Assembly (NCBI GenBank): GCA_045536015.1
Contig: JAZSMS010000085.1
Location: 1-23,732, forward strand
Source: JAZSMS01 sp045536015
Lineage (GTDB): Bacteria > Bacillota > Clostridia > Christensenellales > QALW01
Direction of reading: 5' to 3'
DNA: 23,732 nucleotides
Position numbers and translations under genes: made by a program
The notes under the pieces: generated by a model
Database searches by the model: none
What the model saw: only the letters and a program-made list of their open reading frames with translations
Told to the model about the DNA's origin: nothing
Part shown: in pieces, positions 1-7,754 of the stretch
How positions within the stretch are numbered: the first letter of the stretch is position 1
Layout: each line of letters begins with the position of its first letter

Positions 1-1255
1 TTTTATCAAGCACTACGGTGTCCATTTTGTGCGCATTTTCTAATGCGGTAGCTGATTTAATTAAAATATGCCTTTGTGCGCCAAGCCCCGTTCCTACCAT
101 TATTGCCGTTGGGGTTGCAAGTCCAAGCGCACACGGGCAAGAAATTACAAGCACCGAAACCGCCATAGTAAGCGCGTGCTCAAAGCCGTTACCTACACAA
201 AGCCACACAATAAGCGTTATTATTGAAATAAGCATAACTATCGGCACAAATATTCCGCTTATTTTATCTGCAAGGCGTGCAATAGGTGCTTTTTGTGCCG
301 AAGCATCCGAAACAAGCCGTACTATTTTTGCTATTGTAGTTTCTTCACCTACGTGCGTTGCCTTAACCTTTATGCTTCCGCTTAAAATTACCGAACCACT
401 TATAACGGTTTCGCCAATAGATTTATCCTGCGGAATACTTTCGCCCGTTACTGCGGAAGCATCTATCGAAGCTTGCCCTTCGACTATTATTCCGTCGATT
501 GACAGTCTTCTGCCCTGATAAACTATTACAACGTCACCCGGTTTTACGTCACTTGGAGATTTTTCTTTTTCTACGCCGTCTTCTATAACCACAACTGTTT
601 CGTCACGCATTTTAACAAGCTTTTCAAGCGCATCTGTGGTTTTATTTTTTGCGCGCGCTTCTAAAAATTTACCAAGACTGATAAGCGTAACTATCATAGC
701 CGAAGATTCAAAATATAAATGTGCTACAGTATTAGGCTGAACAGTTAATTTTATCGTTACTGCCAGGCTATATAAAAACGATGCCGATGAACTTAGCGCA
801 ACCAAAGTATCCATATTAGGCGAAAAATGCAACAGTGCAGAAAAGCCCTTTATAAAATACTTGCGATTAAGCACCAATATTGGTACAGTTATTATAAGCT
901 GAACTATAGCAGAGGCTAAAGCATTTTGCTTTAAAATAGCAAAATTAGGCAAGTAAAGCATATTAGTCATACTTGTATACATTAAAACAAGCAAAAGAGC
1001 CGCCGAAATTATAAGACGTTTAAGCACACTTGATTTTTCGTCACGCCTTGCATTCTTTACCCCATAGCCCGCTTTTTTTATTGCTTGAATAATTTGATTT
1101 TGCGATAAGGTGCTTTCATCATATTCAATTTCAAGGGTATTTGTAAGCAAATTTACATTTGCCTCTTTTGTGCCGTTTAATTTTCTTACGCTACGCTCAA
1201 CCGCAGCCGAGCAAGCCGAGCACGTCATACCCGTTACAATTATTTTTTGCTTCAT
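1..1255 (-). CDS. copA: Copper-translocating P1B-type ATPase, N-terminal part (cut by window edge)
   Basis: Heavy-metal pump of the inner membrane that exports Cu(I) at the cost of ATP. The 418 visible codons start at ATG 1253-1255, preceded by an AAAGGA-type ribosome binding site. In order they show an N-terminal HMA metal-binding domain (about residues 1-68) with GMTCSAC and Cys12/Cys15, hydrophobic segments, the actuator-domain TGES loop at residues 270-273, and the intramembrane CPC metal site at 373-375 in the context SCPCALGLATPTA. The reading frame leaves the window at LDK, just where the phosphorylated DKTGT motif should begin, so the ATP-binding half lies outside. The single HMA domain and the CPC motif place it with CopA/ActP copper exporters rather than CadA/ZntA. 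It has its own promoter and is separated from htpG by a terminator. Family assignment is firm; metal specificity is inferred from motifs. Confidence 0.95.
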   Translation of the reverse strand, partial: MKQKIIVTGMTCSACSAAVERSVRKLNGTKEANVNLLTNTLEIEYDESTLSQNQIIQAIKKAGYGVKNARRDEKSSVLKRLIISAALLLVLMYTSMTNMLYLPNFAILKQNALASAIVQLIITVPILVLNRKYFIKGFSALLHFSPNMDTLVALSSSASFLYSLAVTIKLTVQPNTVAHLYFESSAMIVTLISLGKFLEARAKNKTTDALEKLVKMRDETVVVIEDGVEKEKSPSDVKPGDVVIVYQGRRLSIDGIIVEGQASIDASAVTGESIPQDKSIGETVISGSVILSGSIKVKATHVGEETTIAKIVRLVSDASAQKAPIARLADKISGIFVPIVMLISIITLIVWLCVGNGFEHALTMAVSVLVISCPCALGLATPTAIMVGTGLGAQRHILIKSATALENAHKMDTVVLDK

Positions 1256-1280
1256 TACATTTCCTTTTTTGTTTTTTATT

Positions 1281-1309
1281 ATTATATCACCGCAACAAAC
1301 AGTAAACAA
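1281..1309 (-). promoter_or_regulatory. Promoter of copA
   Basis: Read on the minus strand: TTGTTT (1304-1309), 17 bp, then TATAAT (1281-1286), 26 bp upstream of the copA start. The -10 is perfect and the -35 is weak, as often seen for activated or repressed genes. I looked for a CopY-type operator (TACAnnTGTA) and saw none. Confidence 0.6.
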
Positions 1310-1317
1310 GTATTTTT

Positions 1318-1344
1318 AAAAAAGCCATCAGACTGATGGCTTTT
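1318..1344 (-). terminator. Rho-independent terminator after htpG
   Basis: The arms GCCATCA (1324-1330) and TGATGGC (1334-1340) with a 3-nt loop, extended by A/T pairs, are followed on the minus strand by a run of T. It lies 4 nt past the htpG stop and separates that operon from copA. Confidence 0.85.
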
Positions 1345-1347
1345 GTT

Positions 1348-3117
1348 TTATAAGCTTTCTTCTAAAATTTGTGCCGAGTTTTTAACAAACTGCGAAAGTT
1401 CTTCAGGCGATATTGCACCACCAGAAAGCTTTGCAAGGGTGTAAACGTATTTAACGGCGTTATCCTTATCATTGCCGTCTTGCATCAAATTTATCTTTTC
1501 GCAAAGCGAATTTTTTGTATTAAGCACAAGCGTATACTTGATTGGCATATTCATATTTGCCATGCCGTAATACTTTTGTGCCTCGTCCATTCTGCGGGAA
1601 AATTCATCTACAAGCAATACTGCAGGAACGTCGGCTTCAATTTGCTGTGCCTCAACCGAAATATTATCGTCGCCTATAAGCTTTTTTGAATATTCGCAAA
1701 GTGAATCAAACAAATGCGACGAAAGTTTTTCGCCAGCAATGGAAGCATCAACGCGCGAAAAACGCACACCGGGGTTTTGCATTTCTACGTGCTGCATAAA
1801 GGGTATATCAAGCATACCGTTTAATATAACAGCTTTTTTGCCTGCCGCATTTAATATTTCAATATAACTTGCCTGACGTTTTTTATCAACGGTATAATAA
1901 ACCGTTTTATCTTCGTTTTCACCCAAATATTCGTTAAGGGTAACAAATTGGTCGTCAGTTGTCTTGTAAATAATATTATCTTTAAGTTTTTCGTCAAACT
2001 TCTGGTCGCGCATACAACCGTACTTGATAAATACGTTTATGTCGTCCCAATATTTTTCATAAAGCTCTTTTTCGTTTTTAGCCATCTGGCAAAGACGGTC
2101 GCAAATTTTTCTTGTTATATGATTGCTGATTTGCATAACCGTGCGATCATTTTGCAAGAAAGAACGTGAAACGTTAAGCGGCATATCAGGGCAATCAATA
2201 ACGCCCTTTAAGAGCATTAAAAACTCGGGGATAATTTCTTTTATGTTTTCTGCAACAAAAACCTGATTATTAAAAAGCTTTATCTGTCCCTGAACACTTT
2301 CGGGGTTTTCGGTTAATTTGGGGAAGAAAATTATACCCTTTAAGTTAAACGGATAGTCAACGTTTAAATGAATCCAGAATAACGGATCGTTAAAGTCGGT
2401 AAACACCTTATGATAAAAGGCTTTATATTCTTCTTCGGTGCAGTCTGCAGGCTTTTTAAGCCACAAAGGAGTAGTATCGTTTATTGCCTTATCCTCGTTT
2501 TCGCCCTCTAAAATAATCTCAACAGGCATAAACGAGCAATACTTATCAAGCGTTTGTCTGACTAACGCTTTTTCGGCAAAATCAAGACTTTCTTCGTTTA
2601 AATTAAGCGTAATACGTGTGCCAACCTCTTGCTTATCGCAATCAGAAATTTCGTACTCGTCACTTCCGTCACTTGTCCACTTAACAGCCTGAGCGTTTTC
2701 TTTATAAGAAAGCGTTTCTATCGTAACACTTTCGGCAACCATAAACGCCGAATAAAAGCCAAGACCAAAGTGACCGATTATCGCTGAAGAATCGGCATCG
2801 GAATACTTTTCCAAAAAGTCTGCCGCACCCGAGAAAGCAACCTGATTGATATACTTTTCTACTTCTTCTTTAGTCATACCTATACCGTTATCGGTAAAGG
2901 TAATAGTTTTGGCATCTTTGTCAACATTGACAATTACTTTAAAATCGTCTTTTTCCGGCGCCTGCCCCATTGATGCCAACTTTTTATACTTGCTTATAGC
3001 ATCAACACCGTTAGAAACAAGCTCACGAATAAAAATATCGCGGTCGCTGTAAAGCCATTTTTTTATTATAGGCATTAAATTATCAGAATTAACTGATATT
3101 TTTCCCTTTTCTGTCAT
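1348..3117 (-). CDS. htpG: Molecular chaperone HtpG (Hsp90 family)
   Basis: ATP-dependent cytosolic chaperone acting as a dimer. The 589-aa product carries the GHKL ATPase signature: the helix with Glu32 and Asn36 (RELVSNGVDAISK), DNGIGM at residues 75-80, and the lid motif GHFGLGFYS at 114-122. It also has the middle-domain stretch LNVSRSFLQNDR. It is somewhat shorter than the roughly 620-630 aa of E. coli or B. subtilis HtpG, mainly toward the C-terminal dimerisation part, as in some clostridial versions. Its start codon overlaps the coaX stop by one base (TAATG), so it is probably translationally coupled to coaX. A GGGAAG ribosome binding site lies inside the end of coaX. No heat-shock operator (CIRCE-like) was noticed next to it, which fits expression from the upstream promoter. 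Confidence 0.95.
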   Translation of the reverse strand: MTEKGKISVNSDNLMPIIKKWLYSDRDIFIRELVSNGVDAISKYKKLASMGQAPEKDDFKVIVNVDKDAKTITFTDNGIGMTKEEVEKYINQVAFSGAADFLEKYSDADSSAIIGHFGLGFYSAFMVAESVTIETLSYKENAQAVKWTSDGSDEYEISDCDKQEVGTRITLNLNEESLDFAEKALVRQTLDKYCSFMPVEIILEGENEDKAINDTTPLWLKKPADCTEEEYKAFYHKVFTDFNDPLFWIHLNVDYPFNLKGIIFFPKLTENPESVQGQIKLFNNQVFVAENIKEIIPEFLMLLKGVIDCPDMPLNVSRSFLQNDRTVMQISNHITRKICDRLCQMAKNEKELYEKYWDDINVFIKYGCMRDQKFDEKLKDNIIYKTTDDQFVTLNEYLGENEDKTVYYTVDKKRQASYIEILNAAGKKAVILNGMLDIPFMQHVEMQNPGVRFSRVDASIAGEKLSSHLFDSLCEYSKKLIGDDNISVEAQQIEADVPAVLLVDEFSRRMDEAQKYYGMANMNMPIKYTLVLNTKNSLCEKINLMQDGNDKDNAVKYVYTLAKLSGGAISPEELSQFVKNSAQILEESL

Positions 3118-3896
3118 TACTTTCTTCCCTCTTTGTTCATTTCGTAAATAAATCTTAATCCCTCAAGCGTTAAGCGCTGGTCAACGATATCAATTACGTC
3201 GGTATGTACCGAAATAGTCTTTGCAAGACCACCCGTTGCAACTACCTTTGCGTCAGCAAAGCCAGTTTCATTTTTCATTCTGTTTATTATGTATTCTATC
3301 TGTCCGATATACCCGTACAAAAGACCCGCCTGCATACAAGCAACGGTGTTTTTACCAATAATACTGTCAGGAAGCTCAAGAGCAACCGTCGGAAGCTTTG
3401 CCGCCTTATTTGAAAGTGCCTCTGACGAAACGCGAACACCCGGCAAAATGCAACCGCCAAGCATTTCAAGCTTATCACTTGTAACACAAATAGTAGTAGC
3501 CGTACCAAAGTCAATAGTAATAACAGGACCGCCATAGCGCTTTACTGCCGAAACAGAATCGCAGATAATATCTCCGCCTATCTCGCGCGGGTTATCAATT
3601 TTAATATTAAGTCCCGTCTTAACGCCTGCGCCTACAAAGAGCGGTTTTTTGTGAATATAATCATCAAGCATATGCTCAATAGTAAAGTTTATTGCAGGAA
3701 CAACCGACGAAACGATAACACCCTCTATTTTTTCAATATCAACGTTGCCCGTAGAAAGCATATCCAAAACCGCAACACCGTATTCGTCACTTGTCTTGCG
3801 CGTATCGGTAGAAATTCGCCACGTACCCGTAAGAGTTTTTTCTTCAAACACGCCAAGCTTTAAATTGGTGTTACCAATATCTATAACAAGTATCAT
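3117..3896 (-). CDS. coaX: Type III pantothenate kinase
   Basis: Phosphorylates pantothenate with ATP, the first step of coenzyme A synthesis; type III enzymes are ASKHA-fold kinases not inhibited by CoA. The 259-aa length matches the family. Visible motifs are the N-terminal phosphate loop DIGNTNLKLGVF (from Asp6), KTGLNIKIDNPREIGGD (family consensus has GADR-like residues where this has GGDI), and TIDFGTATT, followed by GGCILPG. It starts at ATG 3894-3896 with GAGGA upstream in a 10-bp gap after the ECF transporter gene, and overlaps htpG by one base. Placement after a vitamin-type ECF S component suggests that uptake and phosphorylation of pantothenate are made together. Confidence 0.95.
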   Translation of the reverse strand: MILVIDIGNTNLKLGVFEEKTLTGTWRISTDTRKTSDEYGVAVLDMLSTGNVDIEKIEGVIVSSVVPAINFTIEHMLDDYIHKKPLFVGAGVKTGLNIKIDNPREIGGDIICDSVSAVKRYGGPVITIDFGTATTICVTSDKLEMLGGCILPGVRVSSEALSNKAAKLPTVALELPDSIIGKNTVACMQAGLLYGYIGQIEYIINRMKNETGFADAKVVATGGLAKTISVHTDVIDIVDQRLTLEGLRFIYEMNKEGRK

Positions 3897-3906
3897 TTTT
3901 GTCCTC

Positions 3907-4485
3907 TTATTTTTTTCTAATATTTAACAAACGTACTATTCCCGGGCTTAAAATCATATTAAAGCCAAGCTCAAACAAAAAGTTTGCGCCAACAAGCCCT
4001 ACTATCATATATAAAACTACGTTATCACCTAAACCAAAGCCCTCTGCCCAAACAACCATTGTATCCCAGAAAAACGCAAGGCAGCCAAGCAAAAATATTC
4101 CCGTATTAACAAGCGGGCAGACAATAGCAGCACCAATCGTAGCTAAAATAGAGCTTAGTTTTGCCAAAGCCTTATAAACAACTGCCGATAAAAAGCCCGA
4201 CAAAGTGCCCTTTAAGAGAACTATAAAAACAGTTGCAGGAGCATTTATTGTTAAAAAAGCCGCCGCATCACCCGATGCAAGCACCGTTACGCCAAACACA
4301 AAACCAAGCCAAGCGCCCATCGCCCTGCCACACATCGCCGCACCAATTACTATTGGTACAAGCACAAGCGAGACCGAAAAAGGTCCTAAGCGTATAAATG
4401 CGCCCAAAAACTGTAATAAAATTACTACTGCAGTCAATACGGCGCCAAGAGTAAGGGTTTTTGTTGAGATTTTTTTCTTTTCCAT
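3907..4485 (-). CDS. ECF transporter S component, probable pantothenate-specific subunit
   Basis: Integral membrane substrate-binding subunit of an energy-coupling factor vitamin transporter; it needs the shared EcfA/A'/T module, which is not in this window. The 192-aa protein is almost entirely hydrophobic with about six membrane segments, a short basic N-terminus (MEKKKISTKTLTLGAVLTAV) and the small-residue rich helices typical of S components. I place the start at ATG 4483-4485 because GGAGG (4491-4495) lies 5 nt before it. A second in-frame ATG four codons upstream (4495-4497) overlaps that ribosome binding site and is unlikely. The position directly in front of coaX is the reason for proposing pantothenate (PanT-like). 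The sequence alone does not prove the substrate, and another vitamin is possible. Confidence 0.85.
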   Translation of the reverse strand: MEKKKISTKTLTLGAVLTAVVILLQFLGAFIRLGPFSVSLVLVPIVIGAAMCGRAMGAWLGFVFGVTVLASGDAAAFLTINAPATVFIVLLKGTLSGFLSAVVYKALAKLSSILATIGAAIVCPLVNTGIFLLGCLAFFWDTMVVWAEGFGLGDNVVLYMIVGLVGANFLFELGFNMILSPGIVRLLNIRKK

Positions 4486-4498
4486 TTTTTCCTCCATT

Positions 4499-4537
4499 CC
4501 GGGTCTTTAACCAAATTATCGGTTAACTGATCCCCGA
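4499..4537 (-). promoter_or_regulatory. Structured leader hairpin before the ECF/coaX/htpG unit
   Basis: In the minus-strand transcript, CGGG and CCCG close an outer stem and UUAACC/GGUUAA form a perfect 6-bp inner stem with an 8-nt loop. They are separated by an asymmetric internal loop. The structure ends 4 nt before the GGAGG ribosome binding site of the transporter gene. It does not match the THF or preQ1 riboswitch patterns I know. It could be a small translational switch or only an incidental hairpin. Confidence 0.35.
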
Positions 4538-4544
4538 TGAAAAT

Positions 4545-4573
4545 AATATAATATATTTTGATAGCCTCCGCAA
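4545..4573 (-). promoter_or_regulatory. Possible promoter of ECF/coaX/htpG unit
   Basis: Minus strand: TTGCGG (4568-4573), 17 bp, TATATT (4545-4550). The -35 lies in a small CCGC/GCGG hairpin just after the vanZ-like gene. The match is modest, and transcription may also continue from glnS-dut-vanZ because no T-tract terminator is seen after the vanZ-like gene. Confidence 0.4.
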
Positions 4574-4585
4574 GCGGTAGACTTC

Positions 4586-5056
4586 TCAAGCAGTTTTTTT
4601 GCTTTTAATTTTTTTAATTATAGTTTTAACAAGCAGGCAAAATAATATTCCGCAAATTGCACCAAGCGAATCGACAAGTATATCGCTTATCTGAAACGCT
4701 CTGTCAGGCACAAAGTATTGGTGTATCTCGTCTGAAATTGCATAGCCTGACGAAATAACCTGAGAATATAATATTTTATGCTTTATTTCGTAATTATCAA
4801 GTGCAAGATAAACCGAAAAACCAAGCAATGCAAAAGAAGAAAAATGTGCCGCAATTCTCACAAATGAGTGAACCGACTCAATCATTTGTTGCTTTGCCTG
4901 CTGATCTAGTTCGTCAAACGAAGGCACAAATATACTTAAAATTGCCTCTACTACTCCACCGCTTGTTTTGCCTGATTCTTCCCCGTTTTGCGCAGAAAAG
5001 AAGAATATTCCTGCCATACAGATAATAACTAATAACCAACAAAGTATCTTTTTCAT
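4586..5056 (-). CDS. VanZ-like family membrane protein
   Basis: Small membrane protein of 156 aa. VanZ itself raises teicoplanin resistance in enterococci, but most chromosomal homologues have no established role. Visible family features are an N-terminal membrane helix ending in FFSAQNGEES, RIAAHFSSFALLGFSVYLAL, and the conserved core YAISDEIHQYFVPDRAFQISDILVDSLGAICG, followed by a last membrane helix and a lysine-rich tail. The start overlaps the dut stop (ATGA), so it is likely translated by coupling. This is not evidence of glycopeptide resistance, since no vanHAX genes are present. Confidence 0.9.
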   Translation of the reverse strand: MKKILCWLLVIICMAGIFFFSAQNGEESGKTSGGVVEAILSIFVPSFDELDQQAKQQMIESVHSFVRIAAHFSSFALLGFSVYLALDNYEIKHKILYSQVISSGYAISDEIHQYFVPDRAFQISDILVDSLGAICGILFCLLVKTIIKKIKSKKTA

Positions 5057-5490
5057 TTTCTTCCCGTTGAACCAAAGCCGCCGCTTGCGCGCTCGGTGTC
5101 GGTAATTTCTTCTACCTGAATAAAGTCTGCAGTTAAATAAGGGGTAATAACTATTTGGGCAATACGCTCGCCAGGCTCAATATTCTGTGCATTTTCGCCG
5201 TGATTAAAAAGCGCTACCATTATCTCACCGCGATAGTCGCTATCTATAACTCCAACTTTGTTTGCAGGCGCTACACCACGCTTGCATGCAAGACCGCTAC
5301 GGGCATAGATAAGACCAACGTAGCCTTCGGGAATTTCTAAAGCCAACCCCGTTTTAACAAAAACAGTTTCGCCCGGTGCAATAGCTATTGGCTCATCCAA
5401 AAGTGCGCAAAGGTCTGCCCCTGCGGCACTTTTTGATGAATAAATCGGTAAAATTGCCTTTTCGTTTAATTTTTTAACTTTAACCTGCAT
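5053..5490 (-). CDS. dut: dUTP diphosphatase (dUTPase), trimeric type
   Basis: Hydrolyses dUTP to dUMP and pyrophosphate, keeping uracil out of DNA and supplying the dTMP pathway. All five motifs of trimeric dUTPases are present in 145 aa: AGADL at 23-27, ARSGLA at 63-68, GVIDSDYRGE at 80-89 (with the catalytic Asp), GERIAQ at 107-112, and the C-terminal arm GGFGSTG at 137-143. Length is normal. The ATG (5488-5490) overlaps the glnS stop by one base (TAATG) and no strong ribosome binding site is seen before it, so translation probably depends on glnS. The stop overlaps the vanZ-like start. Confidence 0.96.
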   Translation of the reverse strand: MQVKVKKLNEKAILPIYSSKSAAGADLCALLDEPIAIAPGETVFVKTGLALEIPEGYVGLIYARSGLACKRGVAPANKVGVIDSDYRGEIMVALFNHGENAQNIEPGERIAQIVITPYLTADFIQVEEITDTERASGGFGSTGRK

Positions 5491-7133
5491 TATTTATTTA
5501 GCTTTGCCCACGTATCGCGAAGACCAACTATGCGGTTATAAACCTTTTTATCCTCGGTAGAATCTTCGTCAACACGGAAATATCCGTTGCGGATAAACTG
5601 GAAAGCATCTCCTACGTTTGCATTTTTAAGGTTCTTTTCTGTAAAGCCTGCAAGAACCTTTAACGAATCGGGGTTAACACGCTCGGAAAAATCTATTCCC
5701 TCGCCGTCGCGTTCGTCTAAAAGATAATCGTAAAGTCTGAATTCTGCTTTTTCGCAATTATTAGCATCAACCCAATGAAGCGTGCCTTTAACCTTACGAT
5801 CTGCACCTGCGCCGCCCGACTTGGTTTCGGGATCATACTGGCAATGAACGGCAACAACGTTACCCTGCTCGTCTGTATCATATCCAACGCATTTAACGAT
5901 ATAAGCCGACTTTAAGCGAACCTCACCGCCAACAAAGAGGCGGAAGAACTTTTTGGGCGGATCAATCATAAAATCGTCACGCTCAATATACAATTCACGC
6001 GAGAAAGTAATCTCTCTCTGACCAAAAGCTTCGTCGCTGTGGTTTTCGGTTAAAAGAACCTCGCTATTTTCGGGATAGTTATCAATTATAAGCTTAATGG
6101 GGTTCATAACCGCCATTCTGCGCATTGTTTTTGCCGCAAGATCTTCGCGCACACAATGCTCTAAAAGTGCCGCATCAACAACCGAATTACTCTTTGCAAC
6201 GCCTATTCTGTCACAAAAATCGCGTATTGCCTCGGGCGTATAACCACGGCGGCGCAAGCCTGCAATAGTGGGCATTCTTGGGTCGTCCCAACCGCTTACG
6301 CTACCCTCGTCAACAAGTTTTTTAAGGTAACGCTTACTCATAATGGTACGGGTTATGCTTAAACGTGCAAACTCTACCTGACGTGGTTTTGCATCAATAT
6401 CAACGTTCTTAACTACCCAATCATAAAGCGGACGGTGATCTTCAAACTCAAGAGTACATATTGAATGAGTTATATTTTCCATCATATCCTCGATAGGATG
6501 AGCATAGTCGTACATAGGATAAATGCACCAATCGTTACCTGTGCGGTAATGCTCCTGACGAAGTATGCGGTAAATAATCGGGTCACGCATATTGATATTG
6601 GGCGAAGCCATATCAATCTTTGCTCTTAATACCTTGCTACCGTCAGGAAATTCGCCTGCGCGCATACGCTCGAACAAATCAAGGTTTTCTTCAATACTTC
6701 TGTTGCGATAGGGACTATCGATACCCGGCTCGGTAAGTGTTCCGCGCATTTCTTTAATTTCGTCAGCGGTAAGATCGCAAACAAAAGCAAGGCCCTTTTT
6801 AATAAGCACCTTTGCCTGATTAAACATTTCTTCAAAATAATCAGCAGCATAGAAAAATCCGTCATAATCAAAGCCAAGCCACTTTACGTCGCGCTTGATT
6901 GCTTCTACGTAATGGTTATCTTCCTTTGCGGGATTTGTATCATCCATACGAAGATTGCACTTTCCACCGTATTTTTGTGCAATACCAAAATCAACGCAAA
7001 TAGCCTTTGCGTGACCGATATGAAGATATCCGTTAGGCTCGGGAGGAAAACGCGTTATAATATCAAGCTTGCCTCCGTTTTCAGCAATATCTGCCTCTAC
7101 TATTTCCTGAACAAAATTCTTTCTTTCTTCCAT
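5490..7133 (-). CDS. glnS: Glutaminyl-tRNA synthetase
   Basis: Class I synthetase that charges tRNA-Gln directly. The sequence shows FPPEPNGYLHIGHAKAI with HIGH at residues 38-41, LRMDDTNP, the GlnRS-type VLRAKIDMASPNINMRDP region, and the second signature MSKR at 265-268, followed by the beta-barrel anticodon-binding part. The 547-aa length fits the family. Start: ATG 7131-7133, with AGAAGG (7142-7147) 8 nt upstream. An in-frame GTG at 7140-7142 sits inside that ribosome binding site and is rejected. It is the first gene of glnS-dut-vanZ-like. Many Firmicutes make Gln-tRNA through GatCAB instead, so its presence is informative, but several clostridia do carry GlnRS. Confidence 0.96.
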   Translation of the reverse strand: MEERKNFVQEIVEADIAENGGKLDIITRFPPEPNGYLHIGHAKAICVDFGIAQKYGGKCNLRMDDTNPAKEDNHYVEAIKRDVKWLGFDYDGFFYAADYFEEMFNQAKVLIKKGLAFVCDLTADEIKEMRGTLTEPGIDSPYRNRSIEENLDLFERMRAGEFPDGSKVLRAKIDMASPNINMRDPIIYRILRQEHYRTGNDWCIYPMYDYAHPIEDMMENITHSICTLEFEDHRPLYDWVVKNVDIDAKPRQVEFARLSITRTIMSKRYLKKLVDEGSVSGWDDPRMPTIAGLRRRGYTPEAIRDFCDRIGVAKSNSVVDAALLEHCVREDLAAKTMRRMAVMNPIKLIIDNYPENSEVLLTENHSDEAFGQREITFSRELYIERDDFMIDPPKKFFRLFVGGEVRLKSAYIVKCVGYDTDEQGNVVAVHCQYDPETKSGGAGADRKVKGTLHWVDANNCEKAEFRLYDYLLDERDGEGIDFSERVNPDSLKVLAGFTEKNLKNANVGDAFQFIRNGYFRVDEDSTEDKKVYNRIVGLRDTWAKLNK

Positions 7134-7175
7134 AAAGTACACCTTCTAAATATATGTATAGATATAGATATTTGT

Positions 7176-7204
7176 ATTATAACACCGCAGAACAAATTTT
7201 GCAA
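7176..7204 (-). promoter_or_regulatory. Promoter of glnS operon
   Basis: Minus strand: TTGCAA (7199-7204), 17 bp, TATAAT (7176-7181). The leader to the glnS start is only about 40 nt, A/T rich with a TATCTA repeat, too short for a T-box riboswitch. Confidence 0.7.
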
Positions 7205-7212
7205 TTAGTTTA

Positions 7213-7241
7213 TTGACTTGTTTTGGATATAATATTATAAT
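7213..7241 (+). promoter_or_regulatory. Promoter of yqeY-like gene
   Basis: TTGACT (7213-7218), 17 bp, TATAAT (7236-7241), 33 bp before the start codon. It is a near-consensus sigma-A promoter, back to back with the glnS promoter. Confidence 0.8.
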
Positions 7242-7274
7242 ATCTGTAATAAAAAGTTTTTATGGAGGCATAAA

Positions 7275-7712
7275 ATGAAGTTTGAAGATTTACAAAAAGA
7301 GTTAATTTCGGCAATGAAGGCAAAAGATAAATTAAAAAAGGACGCAATTTCGGCACTTGTTGCAGCAGTTAAGCGCGTTGCTATTGATGAAGGTATTCGT
7401 GACAATATTACAGAAGAGCTTGTTGACAGAGTTATTTTAAAGGAGGTTAAATCTTTAAAAGAACAGATTGATACCTGCCCAAAAGAGCGTGCCGACTTAT
7501 TGGAAGAATACACCGCAAAGTTTAATATTGTTAACGCTTATGCGCCCAAGCTTATGAGCGAAGAAGAAATTGAAGCATTTTTAAAGGCAAACTGTGCAGA
7601 GCTTATAGAACAAAAAAACAAAGGCATGATAATGCGCACTGCTATGGGTCAGCTTAAGGGAAAAGCTGACGGAAAGCTTATTAATCAAATTGTTGCCCGT
7701 CTTTGCAATTAA
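7275..7712 (+). CDS. GatB/YqeY domain protein
   Basis: Stand-alone YqeY-family protein of 145 aa, related to the tRNA-binding tail domain of GatB amidotransferase. It is found next to various housekeeping genes in Firmicutes and its exact role is not settled. Family features include the N-terminal LQKELISAMKAKDKLKKDAISAL helix, RVAIDEG, VILKEVKSLKEQID, and the C-terminal GMIMRTAMGQLKGKADGKLINQIV segment. It starts at ATG 7275 with GGAGG 7 nt upstream and is a single-gene unit between its own promoter and a strong terminator. It faces glnS across a shared control region, a suggestive pairing of two genes tied to Gln-tRNA chemistry, though this is inference only. Confidence 0.93.
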   Translation: MKFEDLQKELISAMKAKDKLKKDAISALVAAVKRVAIDEGIRDNITEELVDRVILKEVKSLKEQIDTCPKERADLLEEYTAKFNIVNAYAPKLMSEEEIEAFLKANCAELIEQKNKGMIMRTAMGQLKGKADGKLINQIVARLCN

Positions 7713-7718
7713 AAAGTA

Positions 7719-7754
7719 AAACTGCTGAAAAGAAAACTTTTCAGCAGTTTTTTT
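7719..7754. terminator. Bidirectional terminator between yqeY and the glucan synthase
   Basis: The perfect 13-bp arms AACTGCTGAAAAG (7720-7732) and CTTTTCAGCAGTT (7737-7749) enclose an AAAA loop. T runs follow on both strands (TTTTTTTT on plus, TTTTACTTTTT on minus), so it serves both converging genes. Confidence 0.92.

Noticed and set aside
18..518. Plus-strand open frame of 166 codons
   Set aside because: It is antisense to copA, whose frame carries the CPC and TGES motifs; the plus-strand product has no recognisable features.
1256..1310. CopY-type operator in the copA promoter
   Set aside because: No TACAnnTGTA or similar dyad found; the TGTTTACTGTTTGT stretch is a direct repeat, not a palindrome.
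4586..5056. Glycopeptide resistance locus (VanZ-like here, VanW-like at 16672-18159)
   Set aside because: Neither gene is near vanH, vanA/B or vanX homologues and they are 11 kb apart in different operons; both families are widespread in clostridia without resistance.
7140..7142. Upstream GTG start for glnS
   Set aside because: It lies inside the AGAAGG ribosome binding site; ATG 7131-7133 has ideal spacing.
7143..7212. T-box riboswitch before glnS
   Set aside because: The transcript leader is about 40 nt, far too short, and no T-box sequence or antiterminator is present.
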